In this document: in pieces, positions 20,057-29,136 of the stretch | How positions within the stretch are numbered: the first letter of the stretch is position 1 | Layout of the letters: each line of letters starts with the position of its first letter | NCBI RefSeq assembly: GCF_000238395.3 | Contig: NZ_CP011026.1 | Location: 124,001 to 188,000 of the forward strand | DNA: 64,000 bases | Source of the DNA: Pseudoalteromonas arctica A 37-1-2 | GTDB taxonomy: Bacteria > Pseudomonadota > Gammaproteobacteria > Enterobacterales > Alteromonadaceae | Direction of reading: 5' to 3' | Made by a program: the position numbers and the translations under genes | Notes under the pieces: model-generated | Seen by the model: the letters and a program-made list of their open reading frames with translations, nothing else | Databases searched by the model: none | What the model was told of the DNA's origin: nothing

Positions 20057-20674
20057 TTAGTCGTACTTTGCTTCTAGCTCATTAGCTGTATGAAACTTCT
20101 CATGGCTTTGTAATTGCTCGTCGTATTTAACAAGGTTTTTAAAGTGCGCTAATTGACCTGAGTTTTTAACAATTTCAACAATAAACGACATCATAAAATC
20201 AGCGCCCGTTAGGGTATCGCCCACTAAATAACGTTTACCTTCAAGGCGGTCGTTAAAGTAGCTAATTACTTTAGCTGTTTCAGCGTCAGCATAGCCTTCT
20301 AAAAACTGCGTTTTAGCGCCGTCTTTTAGTACAAACATTTTAAGTAAAAGCGGTAAAATTGCTGAGCTTTCTGCAAAGTGCAGCCATTGCTGGTAGTCAA
20401 CATATTCAGCGGTATCTACTTTTGGAGCAAATTTACCGTTACCGTATTTGGTAATAAGGTAGTCGGTAATAGCGCCTGATTCAGCAATAATTAAACCGCC
20501 ATCTTCAATTACCGGTGACTTACCAAGTTGATGAATATGCTTTAGTTCGTCAGGAGCTAGGAAGGTGTCTTTATTACGCTGATAAGCCACAATTTCGTAG
20601 TCAACATTTAGCTCTTCTAAAAGCCAAATTACGCGTTTAGAACGTGATTTATTTAAATGGTGTAGTTTGATCAT
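20057..20674 (-). CDS. Glutathione S-transferase family protein
   Basis: A 205-residue cytosolic GST. The thioredoxin-like N-terminal half has LNKSRSKRVIWLLEEL and the glutathione-binding ESGAITDYL near residue 66, followed by the all-helical C-terminal half. It follows the CurA-like reductase by 50 bp in the same orientation and shares its terminator, so the two form an operon. Ribosome binding site AAAGGAC precedes ATG. The combination suggests detoxification of reactive carbonyls; the substrate is not deducible. Confidence 0.88.
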   Translation of the reverse strand: MIKLHHLNKSRSKRVIWLLEELNVDYEIVAYQRNKDTFLAPDELKHIHQLGKSPVIEDGGLIIAESGAITDYLITKYGNGKFAPKVDTAEYVDYQQWLHFAESSAILPLLLKMFVLKDGAKTQFLEGYADAETAKVISYFNDRLEGKRYLVGDTLTGADFMMSFIVEIVKNSGQLAHFKNLVKYDEQLQSHEKFHTANELEAKYD

Positions 20675-20724
20675 GTCAGTCCTTTTGTGGCTTGTAAGGG
20701 CTTTGCCTTACAAGCCGTATAAAA

Positions 20725-21753
20725 TTAAAGTGGCTTATTAATTTTAACCACAGTTTTACCAAAGTTTTTACCGCATATCATATCGTTGAACGCGTCTACT
20801 GTATTTTCGATGCCTTCTACCATGTGCTCACGGTATTGAATTTTTCCGTCTTGTAGCCATTTTTGCATGTCTTGTGCAAACTCGTCGTAACGGTCGCCGT
20901 AATCATCAAAAATGATAAAGCCTTGCATTTTAATACGCTTAGTAAGCAATTGACCCATTAGCATACCTAAACGGTCTGGGCCTTCTGGCAAGCTAGTAGC
21001 GTTATATTGCGATACTAAACCACACAATGGTACGCGCGCTGCGGTATTTAGTAATGGTAGTACGGCGTCGAATACTTTACCGCCCACATTTTCGTAGTAA
21101 ACATCAATGCCTTTATCACAGGCTTTTTCTAACTGCTCTGCAAAGTCATCAGCTTTGTGATCAATACAGGCATCAAACCCTAGTTTTTCAACGGCGTGTG
21201 CACATTTTTCGCTACCACCAGCAACACCGACTACTTTACAGCCTTTAATTTTAGCTATTTGACCAACCGTTGCACCTACTGGGCCTGTTGCTGCTGCAAC
21301 AACTACGGTTTCGCCTTCTTTAGGCTGGCCAATATCAAGTAAACCCATGTAAGCAGTAAAGCCAGGCATACCCATAATACCTAATGCGTATGAAGGGTTT
21401 GCAGGCTCTTTACCTAACTGCATTAAGCCTTCGCCGTCGGTAATGGCGTAGTCTTGCCAACCTGTGTAGGCAAGGACCCACTCGCCGATCCTAAATTTAT
21501 CGTTTTTAGACTCTTCTACTTGGCACACGGTTGCGCCAACCATTACATCGCCAATATTAACAGGGTCAGCGTACGACTTAGCATCGCTCATACGACCACG
21601 CATATATGGGTCTAGCGATAGGTAAATGGTACGTAGTAAAACTTCGCCGTCTTTTAATGCAGGAAGCTCTACCGTTTTTAATTTAAAGTTTTCATCTGTT
21701 GGAGCGCCATTAGGGCGTGATTCAAGAGTAAGTTGGCGACTAGTCGTAGACAT
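20725..21753 (-). CDS. curA: NADP-dependent MDR oxidoreductase (CurA/PTGR-like)
   Basis: A zinc-free medium-chain reductase, 342 residues, that reduces alpha,beta-unsaturated carbonyls with NADPH. Visible: substrate-domain LSLDPYMRGRMSD, Rossmann motif AAATGPVGATVGQIAK, and the family hallmark YENVGGKVFDAVLPLL. Length and motifs match E. coli CurA (345 residues). ATG 21753 has AGGAG upstream. First gene of a two-gene operon with the GST. Confidence 0.85.
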   Translation of the reverse strand: MSTTSRQLTLESRPNGAPTDENFKLKTVELPALKDGEVLLRTIYLSLDPYMRGRMSDAKSYADPVNIGDVMVGATVCQVEESKNDKFRIGEWVLAYTGWQDYAITDGEGLMQLGKEPANPSYALGIMGMPGFTAYMGLLDIGQPKEGETVVVAAATGPVGATVGQIAKIKGCKVVGVAGGSEKCAHAVEKLGFDACIDHKADDFAEQLEKACDKGIDVYYENVGGKVFDAVLPLLNTAARVPLCGLVSQYNATSLPEGPDRLGMLMGQLLTKRIKMQGFIIFDDYGDRYDEFAQDMQKWLQDGKIQYREHMVEGIENTVDAFNDMICGKNFGKTVVKINKPL

Positions 21754-21932
21754 ATAAGATCTCCTATTAATATAAATAAACTACTTACCGAATGTTTACG
21801 CTTTAAAAATCGTGATCAGCTAAACAATAATGCGCGGCTAAGCAGTATGAATATGTACAATGCGTACCTTAATAAAGGAGTTTTGGGCGGGTGGTTGATA
21901 ATTCAACCTTTGCGTAAATTTAATTAGAATAA

Positions 21933-22439
21933 TTAGTCTGCTTTGAGCTTACTAAATATATGATTGTTGTAAAACATCCCGTTTTTATAAATGGCCTGTT
22001 TAAGCACAGCCTCTTGCTCAAAGCCACTTTTAATAAGTGCTTTCATAGAGCCGGTATTACCAGCAAACACAGCGCCAAAAATTCTGTTTATGTGTGAGTT
22101 TGCAAACGCTTCATTGCATATAAGTTCAATAGCGCGAGTAATAATGCCTTGCCCCCAATAGGCTTTATTTAGCCAATAACCAATTTCGCCACTGTGGCTG
22201 TATTCAAATTCGCCGGGAGTTATGCCAATACAGCCGGCAAATTGCCCATTAACCTCAATGGCCTTAGCCGTTGCGTCAATTACGCCGTTCTTTGAGCCTT
22301 GGTTTATCCACCAATCAGCATCGGCTTGCGTATACGGAAACGGAATTTTTGACGATAAATAACGCGTTACCTGTTCATCATTTAAGGTGTTAATAATAAA
22401 AGGCGCGTCTTGGGCTTTAAACTCTCTGAGGGTGATCAT
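21933..22439 (-). CDS. GNAT-family N-acetyltransferase (RimJ/RimL-like)
   Basis: A 168-residue acetyl-CoA-dependent acetyltransferase. It shows the RimJ/L-type motif GEIGYWLNKAYWGQGIITRA (the Q/RxxGxG/A-like acetyl-CoA loop) and the motif-B segment NRIFGAVFAGNTGSMKALIK. Substrate unknown. Divergent from anmK, with a 150-bp gap. Confidence 0.85.
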   Translation of the reverse strand: MITLREFKAQDAPFIINTLNDEQVTRYLSSKIPFPYTQADADWWINQGSKNGVIDATAKAIEVNGQFAGCIGITPGEFEYSHSGEIGYWLNKAYWGQGIITRAIELICNEAFANSHINRIFGAVFAGNTGSMKALIKSGFEQEAVLKQAIYKNGMFYNNHIFSKLKAD

Positions 22440-22588
22440 ATTTTTTCATAAATTTTTAGTATGCACACTAACTTAACAATCATTTTAACGTTAAACAATC
22501 AGAACCTAAATTAAACGGTTTACGGCTATTACTTTGTTTTAAAGTCCTCTAATATAAGCAAAATATTACACCTATTTTAGATGCCATT

Positions 22589-23794
22589 ATGCACCCTCAC
22601 ATTAAAGCTCTTTATAACAGCGCCCAAAAACCAAGCCGTTTAATTATTGGTTTAATGAGCGGTACTTCGTTGGACGGGCTTGATGTTGCACTGTGTAAAG
22701 TAACGGGCGCAGGCTTAAATACACACATTGAGGTTTTAAATTTTACCACTGTTGACTACAACGACGATTATAAAACTAAAATAAAGCAGGTATTTGCTAA
22801 GCGAGAATGTGATTTAGAGCTTGTTACTTTACTGCACCCGTGGGTAGGTAAACTCCATGGCGATATGGTTAACCAGTGCTTACATACTTGGCAAATAAAC
22901 CCGGCAAGTATTGATGTAATAGCGAGCCACGGGCAAACCATTTACCACTGCCCGCAGTCGCAGCATAACCACAAAAGCTTTACTAATGGCACCTTACAAA
23001 TTGGCGATAGTGACCAAATAGCCGTTACTACGGGTATTACAACCATTGGTGATTTTAGACAAAAACACATAGCCGCAGGAGGCGAGGGCGCACCACTGGC
23101 TGTGTATGGCGATTATTTGTATTTTTCGAGCGCTGTGGAGAGTCGGATTTTGCTAAATATGGGCGGCATTGCTAACTTAACGTTTTTACCCAAAAATGGT
23201 GATGCAAACGGCGTATTTAGTTCCGACATTGGCCCAGGTAATACCATTATGGATGCCTACGTACAGCAATATTTTAAAGGTATGCATTATGACGATGGCG
23301 CAAAAATAGCAAAAGCAGGCAAGGTAAATACACCATTATTAAATGCATTATGTAATAACGCATTTTTTAAACTCCCAATGCCTAAAACCACAGGGCCTGA
23401 GGTATTTAACTTAGCGTATTTAAACGCCGCGCAGCAGCTTACAAATACTCACCATTTAAGCCATGAAGATGTAATGGCCACCTTAAATACCTTTACTGCA
23501 ACCGTTATAGCAAATGCATTAAACGAGTGTGCAGAGCGCGTACAAAATTGTGTGGTGTATGCAAGTGGTGGCGGTATTCATAACCCGTTACTAATGGCGC
23601 AACTTACAGTGCTTTGCCCACGTATTAAGGCTTTTAAAAATACCGACGATTTAGGTATAAATCCCGACGCAAAAGAGGCCGTGTTATTTGCTATTTTAGC
23701 AAACGAATGCCTAGCAGGAGAGCAGCAACACCTAAGTAATACTGCACAAGGTATTGCGGGAGTTACTATGGGTAAAGTAAGTTTTGCAGACTAG
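22589..23794 (+). CDS. anmK: Anhydro-N-acetylmuramic acid kinase
   Basis: Converts 1,6-anhydro-MurNAc from cell-wall turnover to MurNAc-6-phosphate using ATP. 401 residues; the ATP/phosphate-binding signature LIIGLMSGTSLDGLDVAL is at the N-terminus, VIASHGQTIYH at about 110, the catalytic-region GDFRQKHIAAGGEGAPL at about 152 and ASGGGIHNPLLM near the C-terminus. Complete. The stop codon TAG is formed by the TA target of a MITE plus the element's first G; without the insertion the same frame would end in TAA. No clear ribosome binding site before ATG 22589. Confidence 0.93.
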   Translation: MHPHIKALYNSAQKPSRLIIGLMSGTSLDGLDVALCKVTGAGLNTHIEVLNFTTVDYNDDYKTKIKQVFAKRECDLELVTLLHPWVGKLHGDMVNQCLHTWQINPASIDVIASHGQTIYHCPQSQHNHKSFTNGTLQIGDSDQIAVTTGITTIGDFRQKHIAAGGEGAPLAVYGDYLYFSSAVESRILLNMGGIANLTFLPKNGDANGVFSSDIGPGNTIMDAYVQQYFKGMHYDDGAKIAKAGKVNTPLLNALCNNAFFKLPMPKTTGPEVFNLAYLNAAQQLTNTHHLSHEDVMATLNTFTATVIANALNECAERVQNCVVYASGGGIHNPLLMAQLTVLCPRIKAFKNTDDLGINPDAKEAVLFAILANECLAGEQQHLSNTAQGIAGVTMGKVSFAD

Positions 23795-24057
23795 GGCGTG
23801 TTGGTCTTTGTGGATTGAAATTTGTTCAATCTAGGGGCGATTAAATCGCGGCGCGAGGTTTGTAACCTAGTGGGCTAAGTAAAAACCGAGCAACAAAGAG
23901 TTAATCGTCCCTAGAAAGAACCCAAAGGGCAGTGCATGTTTGGTATTTATGCTGCGTTATCGCCTATTTATGGGGAGTAACCACACTACATAGGCTCTGC
24001 CTTGCCTAAAAACCAAACATACTGCTGTAAATTTACCCACCAAAGTTCAACACGCCC
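23794..24057. mobile_element. MITE (264 bp) flanked by TA, inserted at the anmK stop codon
   Basis: Terminal inverted repeats start GGGCGTGTTG at both ends and continue with CTTTG and TGG in imperfect pairing for about 30 bp. The element is bordered by TA on both sides (23792-23793 and 24058-24059), as expected for IS630/mariner-type targets. The interior has nested inverted repeats (CATGTTTGG...CCAAACATA) but no coding frame. It fills the gap between anmK and the convergent 161-residue gene. Confidence 0.8.
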
Positions 24058-24101
24058 TAATAACTTATAAGTAGCGTCGCGTAATTTAAGTGCAACCAGC
24101 A

Positions 24102-24587
24102 CTAAAACAGCGATAAAAACGTAGAGCCCATACTTGCAAAGTAGCTACGAACGCCCTGTGACTTGGTATGTTCAGTTTTTATTTGCTCAGGGATATAGCC
24201 TTGCTCAAATGCTTTAATGTACACATCGAGTTGTTGGCTTTCTTTTAAAGTTGTGTTTTTTCCGTGCAGCATCATTTGCACTACAAAACACTGGCTTTGT
24301 GTAATGTTACTTAAAGTTAGATTTACAGTACCAGATTCAAGGTCCGCATTGCTCAGCGTTTTTTCAGTAAAATACTGCGCCCCACGTGCACTGGGCTGCG
24401 TTGCACTTAGTGAAATAACATCGCTCTCATTTGCGCCATCAGGCAACACACACTGCAGCGTAATGTTATGCGCAGCATTGGCTTTTAGCGATAGCTTTTC
24501 ATATTCCATAGCATGGCTCATCGCCGCAGACATAGAATCATCAAATGATTGCAGTGCAAATGTTAGTTGCACTAAGGGTGTACTCAT
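24102..24587 (-). CDS. Uncharacterised 161-residue protein
   Basis: Not recognised. Soluble, no signal peptide; the N-terminal half (MSTPLVQLTFALQSFDDSM) is followed by alternating hydrophobic strands (HNITLQCVLP, GTVNLTLSNI, CFVVQMMLHG), suggesting a beta-rich fold. The C-terminus is SYFASMGSTFLSLF. Convergent with anmK, from which it is separated by the MITE. The coding frame is the only long one in the region and composition is ordinary, so I take it as a real gene. Confidence 0.6.
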   Translation of the reverse strand: MSTPLVQLTFALQSFDDSMSAAMSHAMEYEKLSLKANAAHNITLQCVLPDGANESDVISLSATQPSARGAQYFTEKTLSNADLESGTVNLTLSNITQSQCFVVQMMLHGKNTTLKESQQLDVYIKAFEQGYIPEQIKTEHTKSQGVRSYFASMGSTFLSLF

Positions 24588-24924
24588 CTTACTTAGTCTT
24601 CTTGAGTCTATTCATTTATCGGATAGAGATTATCGCGGATCAAGGTTACAGATTTATGACTAATTGCATTAATTAGTACAATTATTGAGTGGTTTGATCA
24701 AAGCGGACTATTACATTTCTAAGATGAAAACCGTTTGTGACACATTTGGAGTAGATAGTCACGTATAGCAAAGTCAGGCGAGTGAGTATTGACTAGATAA
24801 AGCCACTAACCAGTACTGCGATAAAAAATATAATGTAAATTTTATTTTAGTGTAATCTAGTGCAAACACTTTATCCCACAGTAAAAAATAATTTAAACTC
24901 AAGCAACTGGCATCAGAACGAAAA

Positions 24925-25051
24925 AACCCACGCCTAAGCATGGGTTTATTCTTTATCTTTTGTCTTTGGTGGGCTGCATAAGCAGGGATATCCAAAGCTC
25001 TCAATGATCATATTACCAGAAAAGGTATTATGATCAACCAAAGATAAAGAA
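24925..25051 (+). ncRNA. Structured RNA upstream of the Abi-like gene (abiF-RNA-like candidate)
   Basis: Four helices can be drawn. H1 24925-24946: AACCCA.GC/GC.TGGGTT, loop CTAA. P1, enclosing the rest: TTCTTTATCTTT (24949-24960) with AAAGATAAAGAA (25040-25051). P2: CTTTGG (24964-24969) with CCAAAG (24992-24997), containing a CTGC/GCAG hairpin with loop ATAA. P3 25005-25036: TGATCATA.TACC with GGTA.TATGATCA, loop AGAAAA. P2 and P3 inside P1 make a three-way junction. It ends 22 nt before the Abi-like start. Structured RNAs upstream of Abi genes are known (the abiF RNA motif); equivalence is inferred. Confidence 0.7.
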
Positions 25052-25073
25052 AAACTTATAAGATGGAAAGTTA

Positions 25074-25721
25074 ATGCGATACAAAGCAATTGAGAAGACC
25101 ATATCAATTAGTCGATTTACAACATACAGAAATGCTGTCATTGCGAGTACTGGTGTTGATTGCGGTATGAAAGCTCTCTCGCTATATGAATGGAATGCAA
25201 ATTTATCATCTGATTTTTTATTTCCTTTACATATATATGAAGTGGTATTACGTAATGCTATTAGTGAAGCTATTGCAAAAAGGTATGGTACTGATTGGCC
25301 TATTAATACGGTATTTCAAAACTCACTGGCTTATAAAAATAAAAGAGAGCTATTAAGCATTGTTAGCAATAATTACCAAGGGTTAGGCAAGGTGTTACCA
25401 GAGTTAAAGTTATCTTGGTGGGAAGAAATGCTAACGCGGAGGCATGATGGGCGTATTTGGAACGTTCATATTCAGACTGCATTTCCAAACGCTGATAACC
25501 TAACTGCGGCGCAAATTAGAACGCTATTAAAAGAAGCTTGCTTTGTAATAAGAAAAATAAGAAATCGAATCGCTCACCATGAGCCTATTTTCAACCACAA
25601 TAAGTTACTTGATATTTATCCTTTAATTGAAACTACTGTGGCAATGCGGTGTAAAGAAACAAAAATATGGTTGGATGAAATAGAAAAGGTTAATAACTTA
25701 CTTTTGAACCCTGTTATATGA
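25074..25721 (+). CDS. Abi-like protein with HEPN-type RNase motif
   Basis: A 215-residue protein resembling Abi (abortive infection) family members: LYEWNANLSSDFLFPLHIYE and VVLRNAISEAI in the N-terminal half, and a C-terminal RKIRNRIAHHEPIF, which contains the R-x4-H pattern of HEPN ribonucleases. Proteins of this group are RNA-cleaving toxins or suspected ones. A purine-rich GGAAAG precedes ATG 25074. The gene is alone, but the 127 bases before it fold into a compact multi-helix RNA, so it may be an RNA-neutralised toxin or an RNA-guided/activated nuclease. No protein antitoxin adjoins it. Confidence 0.8.
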   Translation: MRYKAIEKTISISRFTTYRNAVIASTGVDCGMKALSLYEWNANLSSDFLFPLHIYEVVLRNAISEAIAKRYGTDWPINTVFQNSLAYKNKRELLSIVSNNYQGLGKVLPELKLSWWEEMLTRRHDGRIWNVHIQTAFPNADNLTAAQIRTLLKEACFVIRKIRNRIAHHEPIFNHNKLLDIYPLIETTVAMRCKETKIWLDEIEKVNNLLLNPVI

Positions 25722-26025
25722 AAGTATTAAAAATTTATTTGGTACATAAGAGGGAAAACTGAGTCCAAAAAATGAGAAAGAGTCATAACTCCATCTATGC
25801 CCAAAGATCTTTCACCAAAACAAAGTACATAGGCTCATTAATATGTTTTCTCTCATAGTTTTGAAGACTGAGTGGATACAGTGGGTTAGCTCACACACTT
25901 GACTATTTGTAGCGAGCGGAAAGTACAATCTTAGTTGAAAGCTGTCTAGATAAATGCTAGAAATCCACGAATGTAATTGATTCGCTAAAGTGAATACTCC
26001 GAGCTAGCTTTTACAACGACCAAAT

Positions 26026-26058
26026 AAAAAGCAGATACCTAATTAGCATCTGCTTTTT
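26026..26058. terminator. Terminator of the MDR gene; rest of 25722-26081 empty
   Basis: Stem AAAAAGCAGAT/ATCTGCTTTTT with an 11-nt loop, U-tract on the minus strand, 24 bp past the MDR stop. In the remaining gene-free bases 25722-26025 I see no gene, RNA or repeat. Confidence 0.8.
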
Positions 26059-26081
26059 AATTTTTAACAAAGAATATTTAA

Positions 26082-27209
26082 TTAAGCTTGAGGTTTAATT
26101 AAGTACTTCTCGCCTGTTGCTTGTTTAGAATAAGCCGCGATTGATTGTAAATGTAATACCTCAGCTAATGACACTTCGTGCGTGTAGTTGCTCGCAAATG
26201 TAGTGGTGATTTCATCAGCAACGCGTTTGCGCATTTTCATTACTGTATCTGTGCCTAATTTACCTAAGGCATTAAATAACAAGAACCCGTTTACAGCCCA
26301 AGCAAAGCCAAAGTTACGGTTTAGTGTAATAGGGCCGCGGTCTAGTGCACCATAAATATACACTTGTTTAAATGTATCAGAGCCATAAATTGTGTGCTCT
26401 TTCATATCGCGCGCAGCTGCAACTTCCATACAGTTAAGAATGTCACTTGTTAGTTGGCCGCCACCAATAGGGTCAAACGCTATAGTTGCACCTGTCTCAA
26501 TTATTGCAGCTGTTAGGTCAGCAAGAAAAGTGTCGCTGCTTGAGTTAACAATATATTTTGCACCCATATCGCGCAGTAATTTTTCTTGTTCTGGTTTGCG
26601 AACAATATTAATTAAATCAACGCCATCGGCAATACAAATACGGTTTAGCATTTGGCCAAGGTTAGAAGCCGCTGCGGCGTGAATAATAGCTTTATGGCCT
26701 TCAGCGCGCATGGTTTCTACCATTGCTAGTGCGGTAAGTGGGTTAACAAAAGATGATGCACCTTCTTTAGCGGTAGTCCCTTCTTTTAGCTCTAGGCAAC
26801 TTTGTACATTGGCACAAATAAATTGACGATACGTACCGCCGCCAATTACTGCAACGGTTTTACCCATTAATGCTTGTGCGGCTGGTGATGAGCCTGCTGC
26901 TACTACGGTGCCTGCGCCTTCATTACCTACGGGCGTTGCTTTTCCAACACGGGTTTTAAGTGATGGCATAAATTGAGCTGGAACATCGGCAGTAATTACC
27001 GGGTCTTCATCAGTCCCCGATTGTTTTGCCGTAGACATATCAGCTGCGCTGAATAAAACGCCTAAGTCTGATGGATTTAATGGTGCAGCTTCAATGCGAA
27101 TAACTACTTCATCGGCATTTGGCTTTGGCATCTCGATGTTTTTTAAGGCAAGTGTAAGTTTATTGTCTTCGCTGATAGTTGAAGTAAGTTGGATATTTTT
27201 ATCTGTCAT
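26082..27209 (-). CDS. Zinc-free MDR family oxidoreductase (enoyl/quinone reductase-like)
   Basis: A 375-residue NAD(P)H-dependent medium-chain reductase. The N-terminal GroES-like domain has VIRIEAAPLNPSDLGVLFSA; the nucleotide-binding half has HAAAASNLGQMLNRICIADG and TIAFDPIGGGQLTSDIL. Start at ATG 27209: AGGAG lies 6 nt upstream, and the TTG at 27224 falls within that signal. Lies 105 bp downstream of a GST gene in the same orientation and is probably controlled with it by the divergent LysR protein. Substrate unknown. Confidence 0.85.
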   Translation of the reverse strand: MTDKNIQLTSTISEDNKLTLALKNIEMPKPNADEVVIRIEAAPLNPSDLGVLFSAADMSTAKQSGTDEDPVITADVPAQFMPSLKTRVGKATPVGNEGAGTVVAAGSSPAAQALMGKTVAVIGGGTYRQFICANVQSCLELKEGTTAKEGASSFVNPLTALAMVETMRAEGHKAIIHAAAASNLGQMLNRICIADGVDLINIVRKPEQEKLLRDMGAKYIVNSSSDTFLADLTAAIIETGATIAFDPIGGGQLTSDILNCMEVAAARDMKEHTIYGSDTFKQVYIYGALDRGPITLNRNFGFAWAVNGFLLFNALGKLGTDTVMKMRKRVADEITTTFASNYTHEVSLAEVLHLQSIAAYSKQATGEKYLIKPQA

Positions 27210-27314
27210 AGGTGTCTCCTGCAAAGAATTAAATTTGTTAAGCCAATAACATTATTGTATTGGCGATCTGTGTTAGTAATTAAAAATTAGAATAGATACT
27301 TTTAGAACTACGCG

Positions 27315-27992
27315 TTATTTAGCGTTTGCTGCTTGAATTTGCGCTTTCACTTTTTGCATAAATTCAGCCATATTTGATTGCCGATCGGCCTCTATGCTTT
27401 GGGCAATGGCTAATTGGCTCATTGATTCGTTCCACTCTTTCATGCCGGGTACTTGTGCAAGTACATCCCAATCAAGCTGGCTTGAACCAAAGGCGCTAAC
27501 TATGGTGTTTACGTAATAAACGTAAATGTCTGCCATTGTAAATTGCTCGCCTGCAATCCAAGGTGAAAACTTACACACGCTACTCAAAGCGGTTACGCCA
27601 CGCGTTAATACTTGGCGTACTTCGGCTTTAGTTGTTTCAGGTACTTCAGCGCCTGAAAATACATAAGGGATGAAGCGTCTGCTTGGCAGTTCAAAATAAA
27701 GCTCTGCCATTTTCATAATTTGACGTACAACTGCGCGCTCACCTGCATCTTTAGGATATAGCGGGGTTTGTGGGTACGACTCTTCTATAAAGTCGCAAAT
27801 AACACTCGACTCAGAAATATTAAGGCCGTTAGCTGTTGTGATTGCAGGCACTTTGCCTGCAGGGCTGATTGCTAGTAACTCTTCACTACCGCCGTAAACA
27901 AGGTGTTCTTTAAATGGCAGTTGTTTGTGTAAAAGTACATGTTTAACTAGGTTGTAATAGTTGCTAGCAGCAAAACCGTGCAAAGTAATCAT
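27315..27992 (-). CDS. Glutathione S-transferase family protein
   Basis: A 225-residue GST: thioredoxin-like N-terminal domain (FAASNYYNLVKHVLLHK, AGKVPAITTANGLNISESSV with the cis-Pro and the Glu-Ser that hold glutathione), then a helical C-terminal domain. Divergent from a LysR regulator that starts 174 bp away, with the MDR gene downstream; an inducible detoxification unit is likely. The second GST plus reductase pairing in this window (compare 20057-21753). Confidence 0.86.
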   Translation of the reverse strand: MITLHGFAASNYYNLVKHVLLHKQLPFKEHLVYGGSEELLAISPAGKVPAITTANGLNISESSVICDFIEESYPQTPLYPKDAGERAVVRQIMKMAELYFELPSRRFIPYVFSGAEVPETTKAEVRQVLTRGVTALSSVCKFSPWIAGEQFTMADIYVYYVNTIVSAFGSSQLDWDVLAQVPGMKEWNESMSQLAIAQSIEADRQSNMAEFMQKVKAQIQAANAK

Positions 27993-28122
27993 AAGTCAGC
28001 TTTCCATCATTAACGTGAAGATACTCATTGCCAAAAAATGCAATTTAAGTCCCTGTCTTTAGGTTGAGTACATTATTACTTGTTTTAATTTGCTTATATA
28101 TAGGGGAAAATGCGAATCACTT

Positions 28123-28137
28123 TTGTCTTTAAGACAA
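28123..28137. promoter_or_regulatory. LysR-type operator (T-N11-A palindrome)
   Basis: TTGTCTT-T-AAGACAA, a perfect 7-bp dyad with the LysR T-N11-A spacing, in the divergent promoter region between the GST and the LysR gene and 29 bp upstream of the LysR start. Confidence 0.55.
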
Positions 28138-28165
28138 TAAGCATTTTATTTAATGGAGAGGCGAC

Positions 28166-29092
28166 TTGGATCAACTAAAAGCCATACGGTATTTTATTAA
28201 GGTGGTTGAAACGGGCAGTTTTACCAAAGCTGCCAAAGCTTTTGATGTGCCGCCCTCGTCGTTGTCGCGGCGAGTTGCTGATTTAGAAAAAAGCCTAGGG
28301 GCGACGCTTTTAAAGCGTTCGACCCGCATAGTTAAATTGACCGAAGTTGGGCAAATTTACTATAACGATGTTCAGCAAATATTAAATCAGCTAGAGCAAA
28401 GCCACGAAACTGTACGCAGTTATCAAACAACACCCATGGGGCGATTATGTATAAGCTCAATGGTGAGTTTTGGTGACAAAATATTACTGCCTCTGCTTGA
28501 TGAATTTAGCGCGCTATACCCCGAAATTATATTAGATGTTAGCTTAAGTGATGAGCTGTCGACACTCGGGCGTGACGATGTTGATATTGCGATTCGCGGT
28601 GGTTATGCGCCAAATGAGCGTGTGTTGGCAATAAAACTAATGGATAACGGCTTTATTCCTGTCGCGTCACCGAGTTATTTACAAAAATACGGTGTACCTA
28701 CTAATGTTATGGAATTAAAGGGCCACAGTGGCCTTTATTTTAAAACGCCAGCGGGGCCAACGCCTTGGTTATGTAAAGTGGATGAGCAATGGCACGACGT
28801 TTCTGGGCCTGCGGTCGCTATTTCAAATAACGGATCGTGGCTGGCTAAAAAAGCGTGTAATGGCGAGGGCATTTTAATGTCAACTCGATGGGCGCTCGAC
28901 TCATACCTTGAGTCTGGCCAGTTGCAAGAGCTTAAGTTTGAGCATGAATTAGCGATAAGCCAAAATGCGACTATGGCGGTTTATTTGTTGTATCAAAAGC
29001 AGCGTTATTTAGTACCAAAGGTAAAAGCGGCGGTCGACTTTTTAGTAAAAAGAATAAAAGAAACAAATGAAAGTGGTAAGCGAGCAGAATAG
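28166..29092 (+). CDS. LysR-family transcriptional regulator
   Basis: A 308-residue protein with an N-terminal winged HTH (MDQLKAIRYFIKVVETGSF, then TKAAKAFDVPPSSLSRRVAD) and a periplasmic-binding-like effector domain. The start is TTG 28166: GGAG lies 7 nt upstream and no ATG fits the HTH. Divergent from the GST/MDR unit, its probable target, with a T-N11-A palindrome between them. Effector unknown. Confidence 0.88.
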   Translation: MDQLKAIRYFIKVVETGSFTKAAKAFDVPPSSLSRRVADLEKSLGATLLKRSTRIVKLTEVGQIYYNDVQQILNQLEQSHETVRSYQTTPMGRLCISSMVSFGDKILLPLLDEFSALYPEIILDVSLSDELSTLGRDDVDIAIRGGYAPNERVLAIKLMDNGFIPVASPSYLQKYGVPTNVMELKGHSGLYFKTPAGPTPWLCKVDEQWHDVSGPAVAISNNGSWLAKKACNGEGILMSTRWALDSYLESGQLQELKFEHELAISQNATMAVYLLYQKQRYLVPKVKAAVDFLVKRIKETNESGKRAE

Positions 29093-29136
29093 CCCTTAAT
29101 AGTTAGGTGTGTAGTAGATAAATAAAGTGGTGAATT

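Noticed and set aside
24774..25004. A 76-codon minus-strand frame over the structured RNA upstream of the Abi-like gene
   Set aside because: It is a by-product of the helices (its codons run through both arms), has no ribosome binding site and reads against the RNA.
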